This document shows, piece after piece, positions 54,804-63,512 of a DNA stretch of 64,000 bases. The notes under the pieces were generated by a model. It made no database searches. It worked only from the letters and a program-made list of their open reading frames with translations, and was not told where the DNA came from. Location: NCBI RefSeq assembly GCF_015712165.1, contig NZ_JADPZX010000001.1, forward strand, positions 6,398,001 through 6,462,000, given 5' to 3'. Each line of letters opens with the position of its first letter. Within the stretch, counting starts at the first letter, position 1. The position numbers and the translations under genes are program-made. The DNA is from Streptomyces spinoverrucosus (GTDB lineage Bacteria; Actinomycetota; Actinomycetes; Streptomycetales; Streptomycetaceae).

Positions 54804-55857
54804 GTTCCGCCGTGGGGTCCGTCTCGGGGGCCTCGCCCGGGTAGCGGACGCCGATGCGGTCCCGGATCGTGTCGAGCGTCCGCATCACGGCGAGGGTGCC
54901 GTCGAGCGGGACCAGCGGGGACTCGGTCTCGCCGGCGCGCAGGGCGCGCATCACCTCGCGGGCCTCGTGCTTGAGGCTGTTGTGCGCGGCGCCGGCGGCC
55001 GGGTCGTGGGCGAACTCCTCGGGCTCGCGGCCGTCGCGGCGCAGGACGAAACGCTCCGGGTGGAAGAAGCCGTACGGGATGTCGATCCGGCCGTGGCTGC
55101 CGGTGACGGAGGCCGCCACGGGCGTACCACCCACGATGGAGCAGTGCACCGAAGCGAGAGCGCCGCTCTCCCAGGAGAGCAGCGCTCCCGTCTGGAGATC
55201 GACGCCCTCGTTCGAGAGCACCGCTCTCGCCGCGATGTCCGACGGCTCCCCGAGCAGCAACTGCGCGAACGACACCGGATACACGCCCAGATCCAGCAGC
55301 GCACCCCCACCCTGCCGCGGATCCCGCAGCCGATGCGAGGGCGGGAAGGGCCCGGACAACCCGAAGTCCGCCTGAATGCTGCGCACTTCACCGACCGCAC
55401 CATCGTCGACCAGTGCCTTCAGCCTCCGCATCAGCGGACTGCAGTACATCCACATCGCCTCCATCAGGAAGCGCCCCCGCTCGCGCGCCAGCGCGACCAG
55501 CTCCTCCGCCTCGCGCACGTTCAGCGTGAACGGCTTCTCCAGCAGCACGTTCCGCCCCGCCGCCAGACACAGACCGGCGGCCGTCCGGTGCGCCGAGTGC
55601 GGAGTGGCGACGTACACCACATCCACGTCCTCGTCGTGCGCGAGCGCGTCCCAGTCGCCGTACGCCCGGGGAATCCCGAACCTTTCCGCGAACGCCTTCG
55701 CCGAGTCCGCCCTCCGCGAGGCCACCGCCACCACCTCGGCGTCCGGCAGATCGACCAGATCCGCCGTGAACGCCGCCGCGATCCCGCCCGTCGCCAGGAT
55801 CCCCCACCGCACGCTGTCCGCGCCCATTCCCGCCCCGCCCATTCCCGCCCCGCCCAT
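54790..55857 (-). CDS. Gfo/Idh/MocA family oxidoreductase
   Basis: The 355-aa protein has the N-terminal Rossmann motif WGILATGGIAAAFTADL, DVVYVATPHSAHR, and VLLEKPFTLN with the conserved EKP lysine. The C-terminal alpha/beta domain begins FGLSGPFPPSHRLRDP and contains ALLDLGVYPVSFAQLLLG. It is probably an NAD(P)-dependent dehydrogenase on a sugar, inositol or dihydrodiol. The start is ambiguous: three 15-bp repeats each supply an in-frame ATG (55857, 55842, 55827), and I give the longest. Confidence 0.88.
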   Translation of the reverse strand: MGGAGMGGAGMGADSVRWGILATGGIAAAFTADLVDLPDAEVVAVASRRADSAKAFAERFGIPRAYGDWDALAHDEDVDVVYVATPHSAHRTAAGLCLAAGRNVLLEKPFTLNVREAEELVALARERGRFLMEAMWMYCSPLMRRLKALVDDGAVGEVRSIQADFGLSGPFPPSHRLRDPRQGGGALLDLGVYPVSFAQLLLGEPSDIAARAVLSNEGVDLQTGALLSWESGALASVHCSIVGGTPVAASVTGSHGRIDIPYGFFHPERFVLRRDGREPEEFAHDPAAGAAHNSLKHEAREVMRALRAGETESPLVPLDGTLAVMRTLDTIRDRIGVRYPGEAPETDPTAELTPA

Positions 55858-55866
55858 TCCCGCCCG
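55822..55866. repeat. Three 15-bp direct repeats at the oxidoreductase start
   Basis: Three adjacent copies of GCCCATTCCCGCCCC (the last differing in one base) encode MGGAG units at the N-terminus. Because the unit is a multiple of three, copy-number change would keep the frame and only move or duplicate the start codon. Confidence 0.85.
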
Positions 55867-55968
55867 CCCTCGTCCTCGTTCGATCTCGTGCGTTCTCGTT
55901 CGATGTCACCAGGCACCGTGTTCGAACTGAGAGCATAGGGACCGGACTGCTCGGAGAGGGAGGGGCAC

Positions 55969-57261
55969 ATGCCCGAAGGGGCACCGATACCGGACCTGTC
56001 ACAGGCGGCCGCGGCGGATGCGCGGCCGCCCGTTCGTGCGCAGCGCCGCGCCGGACTGCTCGTCACGCTCGTCCTCGGCGGACTGACCGCCACCCCGCCG
56101 CTGGCCATGGACATGTACCTCCCGGCGCTGCCGGAGGTCACCCGGTCGCTGCACGCGCCCGCCGCGACCGTGCAACTCACGCTCACCGCCTGCCTGGCCG
56201 GCATGGCGCTCGGCCAGCTGGTGGTCGGCCCGATGAGCGACCGCTGGGGCCGCCGCCGCCCGCTGCTCGTCGGCCTCGCCGTGTACGTCGTAGCCACCGC
56301 GCTGTGCGCGCTGGCGCCCACCGTCGAGACGCTGGTCGCCTTCCGGCTGGCGCAGGGACTCGCGGGTGCGGCCGGGATCGTGATCGCCCGGGCGGTCGTC
56401 CGCGATCTGTACGACGGCATGGCGATGGCCCGCTTCTTCTCCACCCTGATGCTGATCTCCGGCGTCGCGCCGATCGTGGCGCCGCTGATCGGTGGGCAGA
56501 TCCTGCGGGTGACGGACTGGCGGGGCGTGTTCGTCGTCCTCACCGTGCTCGGCGTACTGCTCGCCGGGGTCGTGTGGTTCCGCCTGCCGGAGACCCTGCC
56601 GGCGAAGGAGCGGCACAGCGGCGGCGTCGGCGAGGCCCTGAGCTCGATGCGCCGCCTCCTCGCCGACCTGCCCTTCACCGGCTACATGCTCACCGGCGGC
56701 TTCGCCTTCGCCGCGCTGTTCGCCTACATCTCGGCCTCGCCGTTCGTCGTCCAGGAGATCTACGGCGCCTCCCCGCAGACGTTCAGCCTGCTGTTCGGGC
56801 TGAACTCGATCGGCCTCGTCGTCGCCGGGCAGATCAACGGCAAGGTGCTGGTCGGGCGGGTCAGCCTGGACCGGGTGCTGGCCGTCGGCCTGGGCATCGT
56901 CGTGCTGGCCGCGACCGCGCTGCTGCTGATGTCGCTGGGGGCGTTCGGCGAGGTCGGGCTCGCGCCGGTGGCTGCCGCGCTGTTCGTGCTGATGAGCGCG
57001 ATGGGCATCACGCTGCCCAACACCCAGGCGCTGGCCCTGATGCGGGTACGGCACTCGGCCGGTTCCGCGTCCGCCCTCCTCGGTACGTCCTCCTTCCTCA
57101 TCGGCGCGATCGCCTCCCCGCTCGTCGGTATCGCAGGTGAGCACACCGCCGTCCCGATGGCCGTCGTCCAACTGGCCGCCGCGCTGGTCGCGACCGCCTG
57201 CTTCGTGGGAATGTGCCGTCCCTGGAACACCCGTGCGAGCACGGAGGGAGCGGAGAGCTGA
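55969..57261 (+). CDS. Bcr/CflA-type MFS drug efflux transporter
   Basis: The 430-aa protein has 12 predicted membrane segments and the DHA1 motifs. TATPPLAMDMYLPALPEV in the first segment is typical of Bcr/CflA. GPMSDRWGRRRPLL is motif A, and RLAQGLAGAAGIVIARAVVRD matches the segment 4-5 motif. It is a probable proton antiporter for drugs or metabolites. It is divergent from the oxidoreductase gene. The serine hydrolase frame overlaps or immediately follows its 3-prime end. Confidence 0.92.
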   Translation: MPEGAPIPDLSQAAAADARPPVRAQRRAGLLVTLVLGGLTATPPLAMDMYLPALPEVTRSLHAPAATVQLTLTACLAGMALGQLVVGPMSDRWGRRRPLLVGLAVYVVATALCALAPTVETLVAFRLAQGLAGAAGIVIARAVVRDLYDGMAMARFFSTLMLISGVAPIVAPLIGGQILRVTDWRGVFVVLTVLGVLLAGVVWFRLPETLPAKERHSGGVGEALSSMRRLLADLPFTGYMLTGGFAFAALFAYISASPFVVQEIYGASPQTFSLLFGLNSIGLVVAGQINGKVLVGRVSLDRVLAVGLGIVVLAATALLLMSLGAFGEVGLAPVAAALFVLMSAMGITLPNTQALALMRVRHSAGSASALLGTSSFLIGAIASPLVGIAGEHTAVPMAVVQLAAALVATACFVGMCRPWNTRASTEGAES

Positions 57262-58388
57262 GCGCACCCAGACTGCGCACCGGGGCCCCGGAACGGGCCG
57301 GCCTCGACCCCGGCGAGCTGCGTCACCTGGTCCGCGAGGTCCAGCAGCTGACGACCGGGGAACACCCCTGGGCACCCGGCGTCGTCGTGGCCGCCGGGCG
57401 GGGGCCGGTACTCGCGGTGCACGAGGCGGCCGGGTACGCGGTGCGGTACGCGGCCTACGACGCGGAGGCGGACGCGGGCGTGGAACTGCCGGAGCCCGAA
57501 CGGGTGACGGTGACCGTCGACACCCCCTTCGACCTGGCCTCGCTCACCAAGCTCTTCACGGCCGTCGCCGCGGTGCAGCAGATCGAGCGCGGCACGCTGG
57601 GCATCGACGGGCAGGTCGGCGCGTACGTCCCCGAGTTCCGGGCCGCCGCCCGCCACGGCGTCACGGTCCGCGCCCTCCTCACGCACACGTCGGGCCTACG
57701 CCCGGAGCTGCCGCTGTACGACTGCGCCACGGACGCCGACCGCCTGGCCCTGCTCCGCGCGGAGGCCCCGACCGGCCGACCGGGCGACTACCGCTACTCC
57801 GACCTCAACCTGCTCCTCCTCCAGCACGTCCTCGAACGCGTCACCGGCCGCCCCCTGGACGTCCTGATCCACGACGGCATCACCCGGCCCCTGGGCATGA
57901 CGTCGACCCGCTTCGGCCCGTGCCCCGACGCGGCGGCGACGGAGGACCAGCGCCGGCCGTGGGCGAAGGCGGACCGGGGGATGCTGCGGGGCGAGGTCCA
58001 CGACGAGAACGCGTGGGCGCTGGGCGGGGTGGCCGGTCACGCCGGCCTGTTCTCGACGGCCCGGGACCTGGCGGTGTTCTGCCGCGCCCTGCTGGCGGGC
58101 GGCTCGTACGGCCCGGCGCGCATCCTGGGCCCGGACTTCGTGGACCTGATGCTGACGCCGCCCGGGCTGGGCTTCGCGCTGGACCAGCGGTGGTTCATGG
58201 GGGAGCTGGCGGGGAGGGGAGCGGCGGGGCACACGGGCTTCACGGGAACGTCCCTGGTCGTGGACCGGGCGACGGACACGTTCCTGGTGCTGCTGGCGAA
58301 CACGGTCCACCCCCGACGCCGAACCCCGGACAGCAGGCCACGCGCGCGGGCGGGGTCGCGGGTGGCTTGGGCGGTGCGGGGGGTGTGA
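57213..58388 (+). CDS. Serine hydrolase of the beta-lactamase/class C family
   Basis: The protein has the SxxK nucleophile motif in FDLASLTKLF, the second-motif region in YRYSDLNLLLLQ (YSDxN in place of YxN) and a third motif HTGFTG. No signal peptide is visible, so it may be a cytoplasmic esterase or peptidase-like enzyme rather than a secreted beta-lactamase. The start is uncertain. GTG 57213 (391 aa) overlaps the MFS gene by 49 bp. An alternative begins near 57257 just after GGAGGGAGCGGAGAG, but would need a CTG start there. Confidence 0.8.
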   Translation: MPSLEHPCEHGGSGELSAPRLRTGAPERAGLDPGELRHLVREVQQLTTGEHPWAPGVVVAAGRGPVLAVHEAAGYAVRYAAYDAEADAGVELPEPERVTVTVDTPFDLASLTKLFTAVAAVQQIERGTLGIDGQVGAYVPEFRAAARHGVTVRALLTHTSGLRPELPLYDCATDADRLALLRAEAPTGRPGDYRYSDLNLLLLQHVLERVTGRPLDVLIHDGITRPLGMTSTRFGPCPDAAATEDQRRPWAKADRGMLRGEVHDENAWALGGVAGHAGLFSTARDLAVFCRALLAGGSYGPARILGPDFVDLMLTPPGLGFALDQRWFMGELAGRGAAGHTGFTGTSLVVDRATDTFLVLLANTVHPRRRTPDSRPRARAGSRVAWAVRGV

Positions 58389-58402
58389 CTCCGTCGGCCA
58401 TC

Positions 58403-58498
58403 TGAGAGAGCCGCCTGAGAGAGCCGCCTGAGAGAGCCGCCTGAGACAGCCACCTGAGTGAGCCACCTGAGAGACCTGAGTGAGCCACCTGAGAGAAT
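58403..58498 (+). repeat. Degenerate 13-bp tandem repeats before the Rsm22-like gene
   Basis: TGAGAGAGCCGCC occurs three times exactly. It is followed by variants (TGAGACAGCCACC, TGAGTGAGCCACC, a 9-base unit, TGAGTGAGCCACC and a partial one), about seven and a half units in all. The array fills the gap between the hydrolase stop and the next start, and every unit carries a TGA. Confidence 0.9.
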
Positions 58499-58504
58499 CG
58501 CACG

Positions 58505-59485
58505 GTGCACGCCCCCCTACCCCCCGCCGACACCCTCCGCGCCGCCCTCGCCGGTCTCCTCGACGGGCTTCCGCCCAGGCAGGCCGCGCAGGCCGTGGAG
58601 CGGCTGATCGCGAGTTACCGGGGGGCCACGCCGACCGACGCGCCGATTCTGCGGGACCGGGCGGACGTGGTCGCCTACGCCGCGTACCGGATGCCGGCCA
58701 CCTTCGAGGCGGTCTCGGCGGCGCTGGGCGCGTTCGCGGACGCCGTGCCGGAATGGGTGCCCGGTGGGCATGTGGACGTCGGGGGCGGTACCGGTGCCGC
58801 GACCTGGGCCGTCGCCGCCACCTGGGACGGGGCCCGCCCGGTCACCGTGCTCGACTGGGCCGAGCCGGCGCTCGCGCTGGGCCGCGAGATCGCCGCGGCC
58901 AACCCGGCCCTGCGGGAAACCCGCTGGCAGCGCTCTCGTATCGGAGCGGCGCTCACCATCGAGAGCACTGATCTCGTCACCGTCTCCTACGTCCTCAACG
59001 AGCTCACCGCACCCGACCGCGCCGCCCTCGTCGACGCCGCCGCCACCGCCGCCCAGGCCGTCGTGATCGTCGAACCCGGCACCCCCGACGGCTACGCCCG
59101 CGTCATCGAGGCCCGCGACCGCCTCATCGGCGCCGGTTTCCACATCGCCGCCCCCTGCCCGCACAGCGCCGCCTGCCCCATCGCCCCCGGCACGGACTGG
59201 TGCCACTTCTCGGCGCGGGTCAGCCGTTCCTCGCTGCACCGCCAGGTCAAGGGCGGCTCCCTCGCCTACGAGGACGAGAAGTTCAGCTACGTCGCCGCGA
59301 CCCGCTTCCGCCCCACCCCGGCCCCCTCCCGCGTCGTACGCAAGCCCCAGATCCGCAAGGGCCAGGTCCTCCTCGACCTCTGCGAAACCGAGCCCGCCCT
59401 GCGCCGCGCCACCGTCACCAAACGCCACGGCGACCTCTACAAGGCCGCCCGCGACGCCGACTGGGGCGACCCCTGGCCACCATGA
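58505..59485 (+). CDS. Rsm22-like small-subunit rRNA methyltransferase family protein
   Basis: The 326-aa protein matches the Rsm22 family: YAAYRMPATFEAVSAALGAF, VDVGGGTGAATWAV for SAM binding, LVTVSYVLNEL, then VIVEPGTPDGYARVIEARD. It has a cysteine/histidine set (PCPHSAACP and DWCHFSARV) that could hold a metal or Fe-S cluster. It presumably acts in ribosomal small-subunit maturation. It starts with GTG 58505, at the end of the 13-bp repeats, with no strong Shine-Dalgarno visible. Confidence 0.88.
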   Translation: MHAPLPPADTLRAALAGLLDGLPPRQAAQAVERLIASYRGATPTDAPILRDRADVVAYAAYRMPATFEAVSAALGAFADAVPEWVPGGHVDVGGGTGAATWAVAATWDGARPVTVLDWAEPALALGREIAAANPALRETRWQRSRIGAALTIESTDLVTVSYVLNELTAPDRAALVDAAATAAQAVVIVEPGTPDGYARVIEARDRLIGAGFHIAAPCPHSAACPIAPGTDWCHFSARVSRSSLHRQVKGGSLAYEDEKFSYVAATRFRPTPAPSRVVRKPQIRKGQVLLDLCETEPALRRATVTKRHGDLYKAARDADWGDPWPP

Positions 59486-59534
59486 GGCCGCCGGAGGGGC
59501 CAGCGGTCGAGCCTGAGCGACGGCTACCGCGCGG

Positions 59535-59816
59535 CTACCGCCTTCCCTCCGCCCCGCCGCTCACCCCCGACGGGCCGTTCCGGGGCAACGCCCCCTCCCG
59601 CGCCCCTTCCCGCGCATCCTCCTCCGCTCGATCCTGCGCCCGCCCCCGCCGTTCCGCGTTCTTCTCCTGCAGCTTGCGCAGCAGTTCCCGCTTCTGCGCC
59701 TGCGCGTCCAGGCCGCCCGTGCGGCCACCACGGCCGCCGCCCCGCAGGGCCTTGCGGCCGAGGTTCTGGCGCGTGCCGCCGACTCCCAGCATGTTTCCGG
59801 CTCCACCTCGGGTCAT
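59535..59816 (-). CDS. Small basic Streptomyces protein (DUF6243-like)
   Basis: The 93-aa protein begins MTRGGAGNMLGVGGTRQNLG and is followed by a charged coiled segment (QKRELLRKLQEKNAERRGRA). It resembles small actinobacterial proteins of unknown function that I recall as DUF6243, and the name is tentative. ATG 59816 has GAGGGAG upstream. It is divergent from the TetR gene, with palindromic operators in the spacer, so it is probably the repressor target. Confidence 0.7.
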   Translation of the reverse strand: MTRGGAGNMLGVGGTRQNLGRKALRGGGRGGRTGGLDAQAQKRELLRKLQEKNAERRGRAQDRAEEDAREGAREGALPRNGPSGVSGGAEGRR

Positions 59817-59857
59817 CGTGTGTCTCCCTCGTGATCGTCGACGGTCGACCGTCATCG

Positions 59858-59921
59858 GTCTCGCGAGACGCATCGTCTCGCTAGTGACGTTCATCAGCGT
59901 GCGGCGAGACGCACCGTCTTG
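59858..59921. promoter_or_regulatory. Paired palindromic operators of the divergent TetR regulator
   Basis: The spacer contains GCGAGACG-CAT-CGTCTCGC at 59863-59881 and GCGAGACG-CAC-CGTCTTG at 59904-59921, with centres about 41 bp apart. The first also overlaps a 12-bp palindrome GTCTCGCGAGAC at 59858-59869. They lie between the TetR gene and its divergent neighbour, the classic place for autoregulation. Confidence 0.75.
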
Positions 59922-59942
59922 TCAACCTGGTAAATTCGTCGC

Positions 59943-60575
59943 ATGGTCAAGAAGCCCACCCCCGACTCCACCCGCCGCAGCGAGAAGTCCCGCCGCGCGA
60001 TCTACGACGCCGCCCTCACGCTCGTCGGAGAGGTCGGCTACGCGAAGACCACCATCGAGGGGATCGCCGCCCGCGCCGGCGTGGGCAAGCAGACGATCTA
60101 CCGGTGGTGGTCGTCGAAGGCGGACGTGCTCCTGGAGGCCTTCCTCGACCTCAGCGAGCAGGCCGCCGAGCAGGCGGCCGAACAGGGGGCGCCGCCCGGC
60201 GCCGAGTACGCCATCCCGGACACCGGCGACCTGGCCGCCGACCTCAAGTACGTCCTGCGCGCCACCGTCGACGAACTCCTCGATCCCAAGTTCGAGGCCC
60301 CGTCCCGCGCCTTGGCCGCCGAGGGTCTCGTCAACGAGCAGGTCGGGCGCGAGTTCGTCACCAAGCTCCTCGAACCCCAGCTCCAGCTCTACGTCCAGCG
60401 CCTGCGTTCAGCCCAGGACGCCGGCCAGGTCCGCCCCGACATCGACCCGCGTATCGGCCTGGAACTCTTCGTTTCCCCGCTGGCCCAGCGCTGGTTGCAG
60501 CGCACGGCGCCCATCTCCTACGAGTACACCGACACCCTCGTCGACTACGCCCTGCACGGCCTCGCACCCCGCTGA
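59943..60575 (+). CDS. TetR family transcriptional regulator
   Basis: The 210-aa protein has a TetR helix-turn-helix at about residues 20-65: RRAIYDAALTLVGEVGYAKT, then TIEGIAARAGVGKQTIYRWW. The C-terminal ligand domain (VLRATVDELLDPKFEAPSRA) resembles the TetR C-terminal families found in many Streptomyces repressors. It most likely represses itself and the divergent small gene by way of the CGAGACG palindromes, with release by an unknown ligand. Confidence 0.92.
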   Translation: MVKKPTPDSTRRSEKSRRAIYDAALTLVGEVGYAKTTIEGIAARAGVGKQTIYRWWSSKADVLLEAFLDLSEQAAEQAAEQGAPPGAEYAIPDTGDLAADLKYVLRATVDELLDPKFEAPSRALAAEGLVNEQVGREFVTKLLEPQLQLYVQRLRSAQDAGQVRPDIDPRIGLELFVSPLAQRWLQRTAPISYEYTDTLVDYALHGLAPR

Positions 60576-60725
60576 CCGCACGTCACTCGCCGTGGCTGTC
60601 CGTGATCTGCCGTGTGGAGTATGTCTCGTACCCCCTGCCCCGGTTGGGGTCTGCGGCCCCCCGAGGCGCAGGATGGTGGGACGATGGGTCATGCTGACCG
60701 TTCAACAGGCGAGGCGAGGGGATAG

Positions 60726-61459
60726 ATGAGCGCGGAGTTCGGCGGCCGCTCCGGCCGGCAGGGCAAACTCTCCCAGTGGCTGCGCGGACGCCGCCCGAAG
60801 GAGGCCGCCGGCGACGGCGGCCGGGAGGACCTGCTGCTGGCCACCGCCGCCGCGGGACTGCCCCTGGCGCCCGCCGCGCACCCGGCACCCGGCTACCGCT
60901 GCTCCTGTGACCGCGTCGGCTGTCCCACCCCGCCCGGCACCCGGTGTCGTTCGCCTGGCAGACGCAGTCCACCACCGACCGCGCGCAGATCGAGCGCTGG
61001 GCCCGCCACCAGCCGCAGGCCAACTTCATCACCGCGACCGGCATGACGCACGACGTCCTCGACGTACCGCTGGACGCCGGCCGCGAAGCCCTGGACCGGC
61101 TGCTCGCCTCCGGTGTCGAGGTCGGCCCGGTCGCCGCCAGCGACGACGGCCGCATGCTGTTCTTCACCCTCACCCGCGGCACCCCCGAGGAAGAGGACGA
61201 GTGGTGGCCGTGCGAACTGGACTGCCACCCCGAGACGATGGACGAGCATCCCGGCCTGCGCTGGCACTGCCGCGGCTCCTACGTCCTCGTCCCCCCGGCC
61301 CGGCTCCCCGGCGACGACCAGACCGTGCGCTGGCTGCGCGGCCCCGAGCATCCGCTGCCCGACCCGCTGACCCTGCTGGAGGCACTCACGGACGCCTGCG
61401 CCCGACACGCGGGCACGGACCCCGACCACACACGCGCGGCCTGGCCCCTGCGCCACTGA
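60726..61459 (+). pseudogene. Prim-pol-like protein, split by a -1 frameshift
   Basis: The first frame (from ATG 60726) ends its family-like sequence at CSCDRVGCPTP. The continuation RHPVSFAWQTQSTTDRAQIE reads in the frame shifted by one base from about 60932 and runs to 61459. Together they make about 244 aa resembling the N-terminal half of bifunctional primase/polymerase proteins seen in Streptomyces, including the cysteine pair C-S-C and the later PCELDCHPE segment. A missing base in the CCCCGCCCGG run explains the break. It may be a true pseudogene, a sequencing error or programmed slippage. Confidence 0.7.
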
Positions 61460-61476
61460 ACACCAAGGCACCGATC

Positions 61477-61556
61477 GCCACGGCCCCGACCGGCACGGCC
61501 CCGACCGCCACAGCGCAGAACGCCACAGCGCAGAACGCCACGGCCCCGACGCCACG
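61477..61556 (+). repeat. Low-complexity direct repeats
   Basis: Between the prim-pol-like stop and the lipoprotein stop lie two exact 15-bp copies of CAGCGCAGAACGCCA (61511-61540), flanked by repeated CACGGCCCCGAC units. The array occupies the convergent spacer and has no obvious coding role. Confidence 0.75.
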
Positions 61557-61579
61557 GCACCGAACCTCAAGCCCAGGCG

Positions 61580-62581
61580 CTACTCACCCTTCGCCGACGT
61601 CAGCCCCTGGATCCGGCCCAGCACGGTCACCTGGTCCGTGCCGGACCCCTTCTTCGGGTCCAGCGCCACCTGGTTGGAGACGAACTCCATCGTCAGCGAC
61701 TGCTTGATCTCGCCGGTCGTCAGCGCCTCCACGTCCTCGCTCGGCGTCGGCACCGACGTGCCCGCCGCGGCGGTCTGCTTCTCGTAGTGGTGCGTGGTGA
61801 AGAACACCAGCGCCCCACCGTCCGCGGTGCGCAGCGCGACCGGCGCGTAGTCGCCGTCGACCAGCGGCTCGTCGATGTACTGGGTGACCAGACCCGGCCG
61901 CTCCTTGTCCTTCTCCCGCTGCTCGCGCCACACGCTGGTGTGCGTGCCGGACTCGAAACCGTCCCCGCCCTTCTGCAGGTAGGTGACGTAATTCTCGCCC
62001 AACTCGGCCGGGTTCATGGCGAACTCGCCGGAATCGACGGGGAGGGCCTCCGCCCAGCCGTCCTTGTCCTTCCTGAACTCCGGCATTTTCTCGGGCGCCA
62101 CGAGGGTGAGATACGACACCTCCCACTGTTCGGCGAGCCCGTCCCGGGTGAACACCAGCAGCCAGCGCGCGTCACCGCCCCGGTTGGCCTTCGCGTTCGC
62201 GAGGAACCAGCGCGGCCAGCCCGCCTTCTTCGGGATCGTGTACTCGACGTCGCTGAACTCCAGCGGCGAGTGGTTCGGGTTGCCGCCCGGGTTGTTGACG
62301 TTGCCCGCCTTCAGCCGCGCCTCGTCGATATCGGCCAGGGGCCCGGTGACATGGTCGGCGTCGAGCGAACTGTCGTACGACTTGTCCGCCCGGTTGTACG
62401 CGCTCGTGAACTCCTGAAGCGCCTTGGCCGCCTCGTCCTCGGTCGCGCCCGGCAGCACCTCCCGCTCCCCGTGCACCACCACGCACCCGCTCGCCGTCAA
62501 CGACAAAGCGGTCACCGAAGCGGCCATGAGCACACTCCGGTCCAGCCTGCGAAGCCTTCGAGGGCCGCGATCCCTGCTCAT
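61580..62581 (-). CDS. Secreted lipoprotein of unknown function
   Basis: The 333-aa protein has a basic N-terminus (RGPRRLRRLDRS), a hydrophobic segment (VLMAASVTALSL) and a lipobox LTASGC with the lipidated cysteine near residue 33. The mature part contains EFTSAYNRADKSYD and WRLLVFTR-type strands and ends in an EFVSNQVALDPKKG region. I recognise no enzyme motif. It is probably anchored on the outer face of the membrane. It follows the iron-importer ATPase gene on the same strand but is separated by a hairpin, so it is likely transcribed separately. ATG 62581 has AAAGGA upstream. Confidence 0.85.
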   Translation of the reverse strand: MSRDRGPRRLRRLDRSVLMAASVTALSLTASGCVVVHGEREVLPGATEDEAAKALQEFTSAYNRADKSYDSSLDADHVTGPLADIDEARLKAGNVNNPGGNPNHSPLEFSDVEYTIPKKAGWPRWFLANAKANRGGDARWLLVFTRDGLAEQWEVSYLTLVAPEKMPEFRKDKDGWAEALPVDSGEFAMNPAELGENYVTYLQKGGDGFESGTHTSVWREQREKDKERPGLVTQYIDEPLVDGDYAPVALRTADGGALVFFTTHHYEKQTAAAGTSVPTPSEDVEALTTGEIKQSLTMEFVSNQVALDPKKGSGTDQVTVLGRIQGLTSAKGE

Positions 62582-62670
62582 CGGGTCCTTTCACCTTCCC
62601 CTTCCCGGAGGCGAACCCTACCGGTGCACCCCGAGGTGCGGACGGCCGGACCGGGTACAGCGGCCACAAC

Positions 62671-62693
62671 GTGACCTGTACTTCACAGGTCAC
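62671..62693 (-). terminator. Hairpin at the end of the ABC importer genes
   Basis: GTGACCTGT and ACAGGTCAC form a perfect nine-pair stem with a five-base loop that overlaps the stop codon region of the ATPase gene (minus strand). It is a probable terminator separating the importer operon from the lipoprotein gene. There is no T-run. Confidence 0.6.
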
Positions 62694-63512
62694 GCCGGGG
62701 CGCCACCAGAACCGCTCCGGTACGGGGATGCGGGAACACCTCGACGGGCTGGTCGTACACCTCGGACAGGAGCCGCTCGTCGAACACCTCCGCCGGTGGC
62801 CCGTCGGCCGCGATCCGGCCCGCGCGCAGCACGGCGACGCGGTGCGCGTAGGCGGCGGCGAGGCCCAGGTCGTGCAGGACGACCACGACGGCGTCCCCGG
62901 CGCGCGCCCGCTCCCGGCACAGCCGCAGCACCAGTTCCTGGTGTTTGAGGTCGAGGGCGGCGGTCGGTTCGTCGAGCAGCAGCAGCGGGGCCCGCTGGGC
63001 GAGGACCCGGGCGAGCGCGACGCGGGCGCGTTCGCCGCCGCTGAGCGCGGAGAACGGCCGTACGGCGAAGGCGGTCACCTGGGTCGCCGCCATGGCCGCC
63101 GCCACCGCCGTGTCGTCCTGCTCCTCCAGCGGCGTCCCGGCCCAGGGCGCCCGCCCCATCCGGACCACCTCCTCGACGGTGAACGGGAACGACAGCGCGG
63201 CCGACTGCGGCAACACCGCCCGGCGCAGGGCGAGTTCGGGCGCCGACCACTCCGACGCCGGACGGCCGTGGACGCGTACGACCCCCTCGGCGGCCGGGAG
63301 ATCTGCGGCGAGGGCGCTCAACAGGGTGGACTTGCCCGCCCGTTGGGGCCGACCAGCGCCAGCACCTCGCCCGCGCGGACGGTGACGTCGACGCCGGCGA
63401 GGACCGCACGCGCGCCGAGGCGGACGTGCAGGCCCTCGGCCTCGGCGAGGACGTCCCCGGCGGCCGGGGCCGGTGGGGGAGTGGGGCGCCGGGTGCGGAG
63501 CAGCGGCATCAT
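62683..63512 (-). pseudogene. HmuV-like heme/siderophore ABC ATPase, frameshifted in Walker A
   Basis: The protein begins MMPLLRTRR and proceeds through EGLHVRLGARAVLAGVDVTV to LALVGPNG. There the frame breaks where GAGKSTLLSALAAD is expected: the plus strand has CCC at 63339-63341 where CCCC would restore the motif. The rest, in the other frame, is a normal ATPase with VLPQSAALSFPFTVEEVVRMG as Q-loop, SALSGGERARVALARVL as signature and LLLLDEPTAALD as Walker B. Length and VRMGRAPW resemble HmuV-type ATPases. Its start overlaps the permease stop (ATGA). If real, the lesion inactivates import. If a sequencing error, the gene is intact. Confidence 0.8.

Noticed and set aside
58403..58498. CRISPR array
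   Set aside because: The units are directly adjacent 13-mers without spacers, and there are no cas genes in the window.
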